A stretch of 64,000 nt of DNA. Source: JAPLMW01 sp964619675. Lineage in GTDB: Bacteria; Planctomycetota; Phycisphaerae; Sedimentisphaerales; UBA12454. The notes under the pieces were generated by a model, which was not told the DNA's origin, searched no databases, and worked only from the letters and a program-made list of their open reading frames with translations. The position numbers and the translations under genes were made by a program. The number at the start of each line of letters is the position of its first letter. Position 1 is the first letter of the stretch. The DNA is taken from NCBI GenBank assembly GCA_964619675.1, contig CAZUEO010000003.1:59889-123888 (forward strand), in the 5' to 3' direction. This document shows, piece by piece, positions 41,313 to 49,888 of this stretch.

Positions 41313-41467
41313 AGCACAAATAGTAGAAGGAGATAAGGAGTCCTTTTCACATCTTTTCTTGTCTCCATTAAAAATATAAGAAATGAAGTGTAAAGAGGCA
41401 AATCGGGCATAATAAATTTTAATGCGGCAGTGAAAGACGTGAAATAGCGGCATTATGGGACGTTTTT

Positions 41468-42340
41468 TCAGCCTTTGGCTTTGGCGTACCAGTCAGGGTC
41501 GCCGGCAAGTTTTTCCTTTGCCTCGGCTGTCATCATTGAAAAGGCCGGCTGCGTTGACTGCCAGGAACGCTTTTTGAAATCTCCATCCCTCATCTTTTCC
41601 ACCTCGGCGGCAGCGTCCCTGAAATAGCTGCCGTAGATGTGCAGCGAATCTGTTATATCAACGTATCTGCCGACTTTGACGGGTCTGGCGATTTTTCTGG
41701 CTATTTTTTCCGCAACGATTCTCTGTAAATCAGTCAGGGCATATACGTTCATAAACCAGGCCTTGTAAAGGTCTCTGCTCCGCCAGTGAGTGTTCATATT
41801 CAGGCTGAAAGTCCCATCGGGATTTTCAATCAGTCTGCACCATATCCGCTGCAGACAGGGCGGGTCGTCGGTTTTTATATCGGCGGTGGGCATCCAGGTA
41901 ATTGCCTGTGCCCGCCTTGTATATGCGGTAGCCGCCAAAGAGTCGATTATGTATTGAATCTGATTGACCTTTGCAAAAGGTCTGGGCGATTTGGAGTTTC
42001 TGATGTCTTCGATGGGGCAATATGCGAAAAGCCTTTCATGATATGTATAAGTCCATTTTCCTGCTGCGGGGTCAATCCAGTGGTCGTGAATGCCGTCAAC
42101 CACTTCCTGCCGGTAGGCTTCAAGCTCTGCCGGTCCGCCCGGGAAATTTTTGTGTATTCGGGGCTCGGCAAAAGGGTCGGTTACCGTAATCATCACAGTG
42201 GCATCCCTGCTGGGCGGGTCGTCAGGTTTGTCATACTGGGTTTTTATTTCAAGGCCGTTGTCCCAAACGGCCAGAACCGCTGCTTCCCATGCTTCGGGCA
42301 GACAGCCGGCCTCGATGGAAATTACGGGTATATTGCTCAT
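41468..42340 (-). CDS. thyA: Thymidylate synthase, archaeal-type
   Basis: Thymidylate synthase methylates dUMP to dTMP. The 290-residue product looks like the methanogen-type enzyme: NGLEIKTQYDKPDDPPSRDA, PFAEPRIHKNFPGGPAELEA, KWTYTYHERLF. It also has the general catalytic set of the family: TRRAQAITW with Arg142-Arg143, DPPCLQ with Cys162 as nucleophile, HWRSRDLYKAWFMNVYAL with Arg187, Ser188, Asp190 and Asn198, and DSLHIYGSY. It lies downstream of the secreted protein gene on the minus strand (17 bp gap). A dCMP or dUMP hydroxymethylase-like role is possible, but simple thymidylate synthase is the best fit. Confidence 0.8.
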   Translation of the reverse strand: MSNIPVISIEAGCLPEAWEAAVLAVWDNGLEIKTQYDKPDDPPSRDATVMITVTDPFAEPRIHKNFPGGPAELEAYRQEVVDGIHDHWIDPAAGKWTYTYHERLFAYCPIEDIRNSKSPRPFAKVNQIQYIIDSLAATAYTRRAQAITWMPTADIKTDDPPCLQRIWCRLIENPDGTFSLNMNTHWRSRDLYKAWFMNVYALTDLQRIVAEKIARKIARPVKVGRYVDITDSLHIYGSYFRDAAAEVEKMRDGDFKKRSWQSTQPAFSMMTAEAKEKLAGDPDWYAKAKG

Positions 42341-42357
42341 TTAACCTCCGTGTCTTT

Positions 42358-43971
42358 TTAAAGTCCCAGCTCCTCATCGGTAAGATTATATTGCTGACGA
42401 TGATCTTCGGGCACATTGCGCAAGAGCATCTGTGCTTCCCGTGCATATTTTGTGTTGGGATAATCCCTCATTACCTGTCTGCACCACTCGATAGGGTTAC
42501 GATATGTGTGCGAGGGGAGTCTGTTGCCGATTTGAAGAAAAGTTCTGGCGTTTGAGAGGAGTTTTTCCGCCTGATAGTTGTCGGCGGCAGAAAAGACATC
42601 ATCGTCCTGCTGCTGTGTTTCCGCTGGCGGTGGCGGAGGCAGCGCGGTATTTGCATCCATTTGAGGCGATATTTGATGCTGTTGAGTATTTAAAGCAGCC
42701 TTATTTGCATCGGCAGTCGATAAGGTCGGCGATGTATTTGGCTCTGCAGGTATATGCCTGGCGGGTTCGGCATTATCAGGCGGTTTGTTTGGTTCATTGG
42801 GTTCTGCGAACTCCAGCGGATTTTGCAGAATGCTGTTAATAACCATCTGCGGCAGAAAGCCTTCAATACCACCGGCATATCTGGTAGTGCTGTCGGGTGC
42901 GATAATCAATAAAATCGGCTTGTCAAAACCGTCGCCAAGATACGAAAGCATTTTCTGCTGCTCCTGCGGGGAAAGAATAAATGTCTGCCAGGTCTGGGGA
43001 TTCTTGTTGAGCCAGTTAGCAAGATTTTTCATTTTCGCGGGGTCGTTGAAGTCGTTGAGATTGATTCCTGTAAAGGCGATTTTTTTGTTTTCTGCGAACT
43101 GGGTCTGCAGTTTTGAAAATTCTTCAAGCTCAGGTATCGGCTTGGCAACAGGCTCAGGAGGCAGATATTGGGGAATATTTAGCTCCTGCGGAGATTTGTT
43201 CGGCTCATTTGTTTCAGGCGGTATTACCACTTCTATCGGAGCAAAACTATCAAGCTCATTAGCGTCAATTTTCCACAGCAGTGTACAGATAAGCCGGCCT
43301 GCAGGCTGCCAGGCCGCCATGTTGGCTTCAACAGGCTCGGGATGAAAATCAAAAACTTTGCTGAGCAGCTCTATCCTGACGGCGTTTACGTCAAGCTGAA
43401 TGTCATCTTTGCTGGCCTGATAATAAGACGAACTGTCAGGTTCGTCAGTTTGCGGGCCCCGCCGGTCATTAGAACTCTGCTGCGTTAATGCTTCGATTAC
43501 AGATGTGTAATCCTTGTAAATTATAGAAAGGGCAAGACGCGTTTTAATACTGCCTGGATTTTTGTGGGCAATCTTCTGGGCAGAGGCAGCCTGTTTGGCC
43601 GCCCTGTTCTGCTTGTCATCGAAATAGTAAACCCATGCCGACAAAATGTGATAAGTAGCCTTTTGTGAATCATTAAATACCGGCAGATACTTCCTGTTTC
43701 TTGCGATGGTTTTGAGAAATTCTCTAAGGTCCGGCTCCGAAGGCGCTTGAGCAGAGTTGACGTATGGCAGAATTTCCTGATATTTGGCCGAGACTTCGGT
43801 TGAGGCACTCGAGGCCTCCTGTTCAAGCATCTGTCTTCGCTCCTGAGGGGTTAATCGCTTTATGCTGCGGGTTTCTGCAGATCGGGCAGGCGGCGCAAAG
43901 GCTTTGGATGTTATCACGACAGAAAAAACAATTAAAAAACTAATAATTTTAAGATTGCTGAATTTTCTCAT
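42358..43971 (-). CDS. Secreted Pro/Asn/Glu-rich protein, possible thioredoxin-like domain
   Basis: The 537-residue product has a signal peptide (KIISFLIVFSVVITSKAFA). An N-terminal helical part of about 150 residues resembles tetratricopeptide helices. A low-complexity linker (EPNEPNKPP, PPPPPAETQQQDDD) separates the domains. A middle stretch (KKIAFTGINLNDFNDPAK, FDKPILLIIAPDSTTRYAGG) has the look of a thioredoxin-like fold without a CxxC. The end (YRNPIEWCRQVMRDYPNTKY) looks like a tetratricopeptide, BamD/YbgF-type repeat. Function unknown. It leads a two-gene unit with the thymidylate synthase. Confidence 0.55.
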   Translation of the reverse strand: MRKFSNLKIISFLIVFSVVITSKAFAPPARSAETRSIKRLTPQERRQMLEQEASSASTEVSAKYQEILPYVNSAQAPSEPDLREFLKTIARNRKYLPVFNDSQKATYHILSAWVYYFDDKQNRAAKQAASAQKIAHKNPGSIKTRLALSIIYKDYTSVIEALTQQSSNDRRGPQTDEPDSSSYYQASKDDIQLDVNAVRIELLSKVFDFHPEPVEANMAAWQPAGRLICTLLWKIDANELDSFAPIEVVIPPETNEPNKSPQELNIPQYLPPEPVAKPIPELEEFSKLQTQFAENKKIAFTGINLNDFNDPAKMKNLANWLNKNPQTWQTFILSPQEQQKMLSYLGDGFDKPILLIIAPDSTTRYAGGIEGFLPQMVINSILQNPLEFAEPNEPNKPPDNAEPARHIPAEPNTSPTLSTADANKAALNTQQHQISPQMDANTALPPPPPAETQQQDDDVFSAADNYQAEKLLSNARTFLQIGNRLPSHTYRNPIEWCRQVMRDYPNTKYAREAQMLLRNVPEDHRQQYNLTDEELGL

Positions 43972-44072
43972 AATTTGTCCGCTTTTCCCTTAAAATAGCC
44001 ATATAATATAATACCATAATACCAGCTAAATGTTTTGATGAAAAGTCAAAAAATACAGCGGCAAAAAGGTAT

Positions 44073-44100
44073 TTGACAATCTGGCTTCCTAATCCATAAT
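44073..44100 (+). promoter_or_regulatory. Promoter of ribE-pdxA-rsmA
   Basis: TTGACA at 44073-44078 and CATAAT at 44095-44100 are separated by 16 bases. A TAATAT with 18-base spacing overlaps. The ribE ATG follows at 44124. No FMN riboswitch is visible. Confidence 0.5.
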
Positions 44101-44123
44101 ATCTGTAATTTATTGAGATTACG

Positions 44124-44756
44124 ATGTTTACAGGACTTATAGAGTCTGTTTGTAGGGTAAGTACTGCTGTCGGCAGAATAGGCGGTATGAGACTGGGCAT
44201 AGACCTCGGCCAGGCTGTGAAGGGCGGTGACAGCATCGCTGTTAACGGCGTGTGTCTGACTGTCGCCGGCCTGAAAGGGACTGTCGCAGAATTTGATGTA
44301 AGCGCCGAGACGCTGTCAAAGACAATGCTGGGCGGATTAAAAACCAGCTCACAGGTGAATATAGAAAGAGCCGTGCAGGCAGCAGACAGGTTCGGCGGAC
44401 ATTTTGTGCAGGGACATATTGACACGGTCGGTAAAATTAAAAAAATCGAAAAGAAAGGAGATTTCTGGATATATGCCTTTGAGGCCGGTAAAGAGATTTC
44501 AGATTTTCTTGTTTCCCAAGGCTCAATAGCAGTTGACGGCGTAAGCCTTACAATCGCAGATATTAAAGACGATAATTTTACCGTGGCGGTAATACCGGCC
44601 ACTTTCAATAATACTATTTTCAAAGATTATAAAATCGGCGATTCGGTCAATATCGAAACGGATGTTATCTGCCGAGTTGTAAAAAAACAGCTCGATAATA
44701 TTCTGGGACACAAACAAGGACTTACTGTTGAGAAGTTAAAAGATACTGGATTTTAA
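44124..44756 (+). CDS. ribE: Riboflavin synthase alpha chain
   Basis: RibE dismutates two lumazine molecules to riboflavin. The 210-residue product is two lumazine-binding barrels in tandem: MFTGLIESVCRVSTAVGRIG, GDSIAVNGVCLTVAGL and FDVSAETLSKTMLG, then HFVQGHIDTVGKI and SQGSIAVDGVSLTIADI. The C-terminal helix follows. Length is normal. It is followed by pdxA and rsmA with short gaps, so cofactor genes are joined to an rRNA methylase. Confidence 0.96.
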   Translation: MFTGLIESVCRVSTAVGRIGGMRLGIDLGQAVKGGDSIAVNGVCLTVAGLKGTVAEFDVSAETLSKTMLGGLKTSSQVNIERAVQAADRFGGHFVQGHIDTVGKIKKIEKKGDFWIYAFEAGKEISDFLVSQGSIAVDGVSLTIADIKDDNFTVAVIPATFNNTIFKDYKIGDSVNIETDVICRVVKKQLDNILGHKQGLTVEKLKDTGF

Positions 44757-44766
44757 AATTTATTGA

Positions 44767-45861
44767 ATGAGCGAGAATAATAAAAATTTTGAATCGCCGG
44801 TTGTTATCGGCATAACGATGGGTGAGCCTGTAGGAATCGGGCCGGAGATTATCGTAAAAGCTCTGTATGACCCGTTTGTACGCAGGGGAGCAAAATTCAT
44901 CATATTCGGAATGGATGAATTTCTCGAATATGCGGCAGATTTTGTGGAAATTGAGCCTTACTGGGGCAGGTGCCAGCATGAAAAAATATCCAGAAATTTT
45001 CCCAGAAACGTTGTCGTTGCGGATTATGACGATTACTCAGTACCGAGCTGGATAAAAGGTTCAAGCAAGGCAGGCGGTGAAGCGTCGCTGCGATTCTGCA
45101 CCGATGCAATTGAAGCGGCAAGAGCGGGCATAATTGATGCGGTGGTTACGGCGCCGATAAGCAAGGCAAGCTGGAAACAGGCAGGTGCCGAATGGCCGGG
45201 ACATACGGAATTACTGGCAGCAATGTATAAGTCGCCTCGCAAAGCGATGATGTTTGTCGCAGGGCCGTTAAAAATCGCACTTGCAACCATTCACGAGGCA
45301 CTTTTTGAACTTCGAAACAAATTCACAATCGGCTGCGTTTATGAGCCGATAGATTTGCTCAATACCGCACTGCAGGAATACTTCGGCATTAAAAATCCGC
45401 ATATAGCAGTAGCGGCATTAAACCCTCACGCAGGCGAAGAGGGGCAGTTCGGCGATGAAGAACAAAGGATAATCAGTCCTGCAATTTTGATTGCTCAGGA
45501 GATGGGCGTAAACTGCTCAGGACCGTACCCGGCTGATACGCTATTTGTAAGGGCGGCGGCAGGCGAGTTTGACGGCGTTGTCGCAATGTACCACGACCAG
45601 GGAATGATACCGGTTAAACTATTAGCGTTTAAAGATGCGGTAAACGTTACTATTGGAATACCGATAATTCGGACTTCACCTGCGCACGGCACGGCATTCG
45701 ATATTGTGGGCAAAGGCGTTGCGGATGAATCAAGTATGAAGGCGGCAATTAAGCTTGCGATAGAAATGGCAAAAACGAGAAAACAGAAGTCAGAAGTCAA
45801 AATACCCGCCCTTGGGCGAGGTCTCGCCGAAGGCGGACAGGATGCAGAAGCGAGGAAATGA
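44767..45861 (+). CDS. pdxA: 4-hydroxythreonine-4-phosphate dehydrogenase
   Basis: PdxA acts in the DXP-dependent route to pyridoxal phosphate. The product has VVIGITMGEPVGIGPEIIVK, a metal-binding EWPGHTELLA with its His, IALATIHEALFEL, ALNPHAGEEGQFGDEEQRII, MYHDQGMIPVKLLAF and GIPIIRTSPAHGTAFDIVGK. At 364 residues it is about 30 longer than usual. The extra tail (PALGRGLAEGGQDAEARK) is encoded by a C/G palindrome resembling those in the gaps, so a mobile palindrome seems to have entered the 3' end. Confidence 0.94.
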   Translation: MSENNKNFESPVVIGITMGEPVGIGPEIIVKALYDPFVRRGAKFIIFGMDEFLEYAADFVEIEPYWGRCQHEKISRNFPRNVVVADYDDYSVPSWIKGSSKAGGEASLRFCTDAIEAARAGIIDAVVTAPISKASWKQAGAEWPGHTELLAAMYKSPRKAMMFVAGPLKIALATIHEALFELRNKFTIGCVYEPIDLLNTALQEYFGIKNPHIAVAALNPHAGEEGQFGDEEQRIISPAILIAQEMGVNCSGPYPADTLFVRAAAGEFDGVVAMYHDQGMIPVKLLAFKDAVNVTIGIPIIRTSPAHGTAFDIVGKGVADESSMKAAIKLAIEMAKTRKQKSEVKIPALGRGLAEGGQDAEARK

Positions 45862-45894
45862 GGAAACAAGGTTATCGGGAAAGATTTTTTATTT

Positions 45895-46779
45895 ATGCAG
45901 ACGAAGACTGATATACAAAGGTTGCTGGCTGGGGCTGGGGTTGAGCCGAACAAACGGCTCGGGCAGCATTTTCTCATCGATTTGAACCTTATGGAGCTTT
46001 TGCTTTCAAACGCAAATATTACTGAAAATGACATCGTTCTCGAAGTAGGCAGCGGCACAGGTTCGCTTACAAGCGAGCTCGCCAGGCGGGCAGGGAAGGT
46101 TATCGCAGTCGAATGTGATGACACCCTTGCCGAGATAACAACACAGCAGCTTGCAAGGGTAAAAAATATTGAGGTTATAAATGCTGATGTTCTTGAAAGT
46201 AAAAATACCATTAACCGCAGGGTGATTGAAGAACTTCAGGCAGCACAGCAGGAGTTATTCGGAAGAGTCCTGCTCGTCTCAAACCTGCCTTACAGCGCGG
46301 CTTCAAACGTGATGCTTAATTTACTGTCCGGCACAATTGTTGCCGATGAAATGATTGTAACCGTGCAGAAGGAAGTTGCCCTGCGAATGGCCGCCGAGCC
46401 GGGCAGCGAAGATTACGGGGTATTAAGCATATTTCTGGCAGCGATGGGGCAGTGCAGAATTCTGAGGAAACTATCGCCTAAGATATTCTGGCCGCCGCCG
46501 CAGGTGGATTCGGCGATGGTTCGATTCGACAGAGACCCTGCCAAAGTAGTTGAAATTCATAATATCGAACTGTTCCATCAGGTAGTGAACCTGTTTATGG
46601 GGCATCGACGAAAGATGATGAAGGCCTGCGTAAAGTTCGCTGAAGGCAAACTTGCAAATATTCATAACTGGCAGGACGTTTTTGCGAGAGCGTTTATCGA
46701 GCCGCATCACAGGCCGGAGGAATTAAGCGCGGTCGACTATGTTGCAATGGCAAATCTCTGTAACGAAACGCTCGGTTAA
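45895..46779 (+). CDS. rsmA: 16S rRNA dimethyladenosine transferase
   Basis: RsmA (KsgA) dimethylates two adenines at the 3' end of 16S rRNA. The product has NKRLGQHFLIDLNLMELLL, VLEVGSGTGSLTSELARRA (SAM motif I), LVSNLPYSAASNVMLNLLSG (catalytic NLPY motif) and WPPPQVDSAMVRF. Length of 294 is slightly long. The stop overlaps the end of the convergent fumarase gene by 4 bases. Confidence 0.96.
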   Translation: MQTKTDIQRLLAGAGVEPNKRLGQHFLIDLNLMELLLSNANITENDIVLEVGSGTGSLTSELARRAGKVIAVECDDTLAEITTQQLARVKNIEVINADVLESKNTINRRVIEELQAAQQELFGRVLLVSNLPYSAASNVMLNLLSGTIVADEMIVTVQKEVALRMAAEPGSEDYGVLSIFLAAMGQCRILRKLSPKIFWPPPQVDSAMVRFDRDPAKVVEIHNIELFHQVVNLFMGHRRKMMKACVKFAEGKLANIHNWQDVFARAFIEPHHRPEELSAVDYVAMANLCNETLG

Positions 46780-47627
46780 ATTTCCACTGAAGCGTGCCGG
46801 TGAGCGTGACATTCGATATTAACGGCGACAGGCAGTGAGGCAATGTGGCAGGGGGCAGTTTCGATCTGAACGGCAAACGCCGTTGTGTCGCCGCCAAGAC
46901 CGGCCGGGCCTATGCCGAGTGAATTTATTTTCTGCAAAAGCTGTTTTTCCATATCGGCGTAAAAAGAATTAGTGTTGCGGGAATCAACTTTTCGCAAAAG
47001 TGCTTTTTTACTCAAAAGACAGCACTGTTCAAAATCACCGCCAATACCGACGCCGACGACAAAAGGCGGACAGGCATCGGCACCGGCATGAGCGGCAACT
47101 TCTGCAATCCATTCGATAATTTTTTCCTTATCATCGGTCGGCAGAAACATTTTGAACTGACTTTTGTTTTCACAGCCGCCGCCTTTGGTCATCAGCGTTA
47201 TCCTGATTTTATTGCCTGCGATAACTTCTGTATGAATTACCGCAGGGGTGTTTGTGCCGGTATTTCTTCTCTTGTTCAAAGGGTCGGCGACGACGCTTTT
47301 TCGCAGATAGCCGCTTTCGTAACCTCTTGCTATACCTACCGTTACGGCGCCAGCGGCCGTAGCGCCGGCAGGCTCGATAACAACCTGTGAGCCGATTTGA
47401 AGAAATACAACTGCAAGGCCTGTGTCCTGACAGATTGGAATTTGCCGGTCTTTTGCTATTTTTGCATTTTCAATAAGCTGATTTAATATTTTTCTTGCCG
47501 GGACGCTCGATTCTTTTTTTGCGAAGGTTTCCAGTGCGGACAGAACATCCTCAGGCAGTTCATAGCAGCTTTTTATGCAGAGTTTTTCAACTTCCGAAGC
47601 GATTTTTTCAAAGGATATTGTTCTCAT
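46776..47627 (-). CDS. Class I fumarate hydratase, alpha (N-terminal) subunit
   Basis: This is the alpha part of the iron-sulfur fumarase/tartrate dehydratase family (FumA/TtdA N-terminal half). It has RQIPICQDTGLAVVFLQIG, MTKGGGCENKSQFKMF and GADACPPFVVGVGIGGDFEQ. These give three cysteines in positions that ligate the 4Fe-4S cluster. Subunit type: the C-terminal beta domain is a separate protein in this class, and no beta gene is in the window. Its ATG overlaps the beta-propeller gene stop in ATGA, so it is translated as part of that operon. Confidence 0.88.
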   Translation of the reverse strand: MRTISFEKIASEVEKLCIKSCYELPEDVLSALETFAKKESSVPARKILNQLIENAKIAKDRQIPICQDTGLAVVFLQIGSQVVIEPAGATAAGAVTVGIARGYESGYLRKSVVADPLNKRRNTGTNTPAVIHTEVIAGNKIRITLMTKGGGCENKSQFKMFLPTDDKEKIIEWIAEVAAHAGADACPPFVVGVGIGGDFEQCCLLSKKALLRKVDSRNTNSFYADMEKQLLQKINSLGIGPAGLGGDTTAFAVQIETAPCHIASLPVAVNIECHAHRHASVEI

Positions 47628-49873
47628 TTAATTTCAATGTCGAAGGTTTTGTACATCGTATTGCTTTCGATATCTGATATTTTTAACGCAAAGACGTGCT
47701 GGCCGGGCCTTAAATCGGTTATTGTGATTGTAAAGTCTTCCTGGGTTGTATCGAATATGCCGTCTTTGGGCAGCGCTGAAATCCATTTTTCATTGCTGTC
47801 GATTGTATAGCTTAGACTTTCAATAACACTGCAGGCGTCTTTTAGTTTCAAATTCAGTACGGCCTTTGTGTCCGAGACCTTAAGCTTGTGTGTTTCGATG
47901 ACAGGTGCAGTATTGTCGATTGTTACAGGGTCGCTTATTCTTGAGCCTGTAAGTTTCGTGCTTTGGTCATTGCTCAATTCGTCCGAGGCGGTGATTCTGA
48001 TTTCATAGATGCCGTCCTCGACGGTTCTGCTGTCCCAGTCAAAGGCAGGCTTATCAAGCTCGTTTTTAAGCTCAATCCAGCTGCTGCGGCCTGTTTTTCT
48101 GAAGTCAATTTTATATATGAGCTGGTCACTGTTTTCATCTTCTGTCTGAAAAACGATTTTAAAAATGCCGGGATTTGCTTTTTTGTCTATTTTAGCGACA
48201 ATAACCTCTTTTACTTTAGGAGCGAGATTGGGTATCGCAAAAGCTGCGGCAACTTCACGTATAACCGGCGCAGAGTCTGCATCGCCTTCAAGAATCAGTT
48301 TATACTGACAGAATCTGTTTAATGGTATGGTAAGGTCAACCGGCGTTGTTATTTTTACAGGCTCCGTCCAGTCAGAAAAGGTCGGGTCATTGACATCTTC
48401 CACATTTCCGCTTCTGGCACAGAGCAGCACTTTAGTGCTGTCCGGTATATCTGCGTCGAGCTGCAGCTTGCCCCACTTTGCAGGCTGACCGGCGTCAATA
48501 AGAGAGGATTCGAAATTGCCCTTGACGGCGTATTTTGACTTGAGCAATATAAGCTTTGGCGGATTTGCAGTGCAGAAATACGTATCACCGTCTGAACTGA
48601 TTATATCGGTTATCTGTGAGGCGAGTTCGTCTTCGTAAATAAGAGTTTCAATTTCTGTCTGCGGGTTAATGTTGTACATTTGGGCCTTGTTGCCGGTGCC
48701 GACAAGAAGATTATTGTTCTGTAAATGGAGTGTAAAAAAGACAGCGGTCTCGCTGAAGATATCAGTTACAAAACCGTTCGGGTCGATTTTGTAAATATGA
48801 CTTGCGGAAGATTCACGGCCTCTTTTGAGGCTTTCAGGCGGCTTTGGCGATTCGGCAGGCTGATTATCTGAGCCGGTATTTGCAATTTTAAGCGATGTGC
48901 CGGCAGCGGAGAATTCTTCGGATGATTCCTCCTCGGCATCTTTGTCCTCCGGTCTGCCGGGAGCAAAGGGTTTTGGTTCTGATTCTTCCTTAAACTGAGA
49001 TTTGATTGATTTGTATGAAGTAGCCGCTGCATACAGATTGTCTTTATTGTCAAGCAGCAGGTCGGTTATTTCATTTTCGCTGCTGTCATAAAGAACCGAA
49101 GCGTTTTTCTTTTCAGGGCTGATTTTATAGACGATACCCCTTGTGTCAGTTCCGGCATATAAAAAGCCATCTCTGCCGGCGGCAAGGCTCAGGACATTCT
49201 TGTCCTTACAGGTGTAAATAAGCTGAGGATTTCGTCCCTTACTGTCGAGACGCCAGATTTTGCCGTTCGGACCTGTGCCAAGGAAGATATTGCCGTTTTT
49301 GTCGAGCTCAATGGCAAATATATATAATGCCTCGTTTGGCTCAGGTTTAAAGACAGTTTCAGAGTTTTTGCCGTCAAATCGCATAAGACAGCATTTGTCG
49401 CCGCTTATCCCTGCCAGGACTTTGCCCCGGGAGTCGAGCGCGAGCTTGAAAACGTGCAGGTTCAGCAGATGTTTTTTGGCGGTGCCGCTTTTTGGTTCAT
49501 TCGGTTCGTTGGGTTCGTCAGATTCATTTGGCTCTTCTGTTTGCCAGTAAATGCAGGTGGTTTTGCCGTCTTTGTATCTGTAAATTTGGCCGTTGGGACT
49601 TGTACCGATGTATATTGAACTGTCTTTAGTGTGTAAGATTGAATTTATTATCCAGACTTCGCTAGGGGATGCCTTACGGCAATTGTTGAAATCCTCGACC
49701 AGCACCTGCGTTGCTGCCGCAAGCGTGATATTGCCGCGGGAGTTTATAACCGTATCGTGAGTTTTGCCTTTGGAGAAGTCCTCCATTGACTTATGTCTGA
49801 TGATTTTGCTCGTAATAGCTAAACAATCGCCGGCAAAGGCGGCAACTACCAGGATAGCAAAGATTTTTTTCAT
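47624..49873 (-). CDS. Secreted beta-propeller-like protein with C-terminal Ig-type domains
   Basis: The 749-residue product has a signal peptide (KKIFAILVVAAFAGDCLA). Repeats like SSIYIGTSPNGQIYRYKDG, GNIFLGTGPNGKIWRLDSKG and GFLYAGTDTRGIVYKISPEK suggest a beta-propeller in the first 420 residues or so. An acidic low-complexity patch (DEPNEPNEPK) lies in it. The last 200 residues look like fibronectin/Ig-type beta domains (VKEVIVAKIDKKANPGIFKI, DGIYEIRITASDELSNDQS). It sits between an S55-type protease gene and the fumarase alpha gene. Role unknown. One copy of a short 20-bp repeat lies inside it (49662-49681). Confidence 0.6.
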   Translation of the reverse strand: MKKIFAILVVAAFAGDCLAITSKIIRHKSMEDFSKGKTHDTVINSRGNITLAAATQVLVEDFNNCRKASPSEVWIINSILHTKDSSIYIGTSPNGQIYRYKDGKTTCIYWQTEEPNESDEPNEPNEPKSGTAKKHLLNLHVFKLALDSRGKVLAGISGDKCCLMRFDGKNSETVFKPEPNEALYIFAIELDKNGNIFLGTGPNGKIWRLDSKGRNPQLIYTCKDKNVLSLAAGRDGFLYAGTDTRGIVYKISPEKKNASVLYDSSENEITDLLLDNKDNLYAAATSYKSIKSQFKEESEPKPFAPGRPEDKDAEEESSEEFSAAGTSLKIANTGSDNQPAESPKPPESLKRGRESSASHIYKIDPNGFVTDIFSETAVFFTLHLQNNNLLVGTGNKAQMYNINPQTEIETLIYEDELASQITDIISSDGDTYFCTANPPKLILLKSKYAVKGNFESSLIDAGQPAKWGKLQLDADIPDSTKVLLCARSGNVEDVNDPTFSDWTEPVKITTPVDLTIPLNRFCQYKLILEGDADSAPVIREVAAAFAIPNLAPKVKEVIVAKIDKKANPGIFKIVFQTEDENSDQLIYKIDFRKTGRSSWIELKNELDKPAFDWDSRTVEDGIYEIRITASDELSNDQSTKLTGSRISDPVTIDNTAPVIETHKLKVSDTKAVLNLKLKDACSVIESLSYTIDSNEKWISALPKDGIFDTTQEDFTITITDLRPGQHVFALKISDIESNTMYKTFDIEIK
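49662..49681 (+). repeat. 20-bp repeat CTAGGGGATGCCTTACGGCA inside the beta-propeller gene
   Basis: This differs by one base from CTAAGGGATGCCTTACGGCA at 50699-50718 (opposite strand) and 51791-51810 (same strand). Within this gene it is read in reverse, as N-C-R-K-A-S-P-S-E. It contains a small GCC/GGC hairpin. Confidence 0.75.
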
Positions 49874-49888
49874 AATCGACCTCGTTTT

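Larger units (their letters stand above)
40621..41467. other. 850-bp structured intergenic region, no gene supported
   Basis: Between nrdR and the thymidylate synthase gene lie, from left to right, a terminator for leftward transcripts (40858-40893), a GGGACAC/GTGTCCC bracketed element (40935-41000), a GGCGGCTAAAT relative (near 41050), an AATCCCGAC palindrome (41070-41089), and two copies of a CCTGCC hairpin (41100 and 41284). An open frame of 70 codons on the minus strand at 41198-41410 runs through the second hairpin copy and lacks a ribosome binding site, so I do not call it a gene. Confidence 0.5.

Noticed and set aside
41198..41410. 70-codon minus-strand frame upstream of thyA
   Set aside because: It runs through one copy of a hairpin repeat, has no ribosome binding site and no similarity to anything I know.
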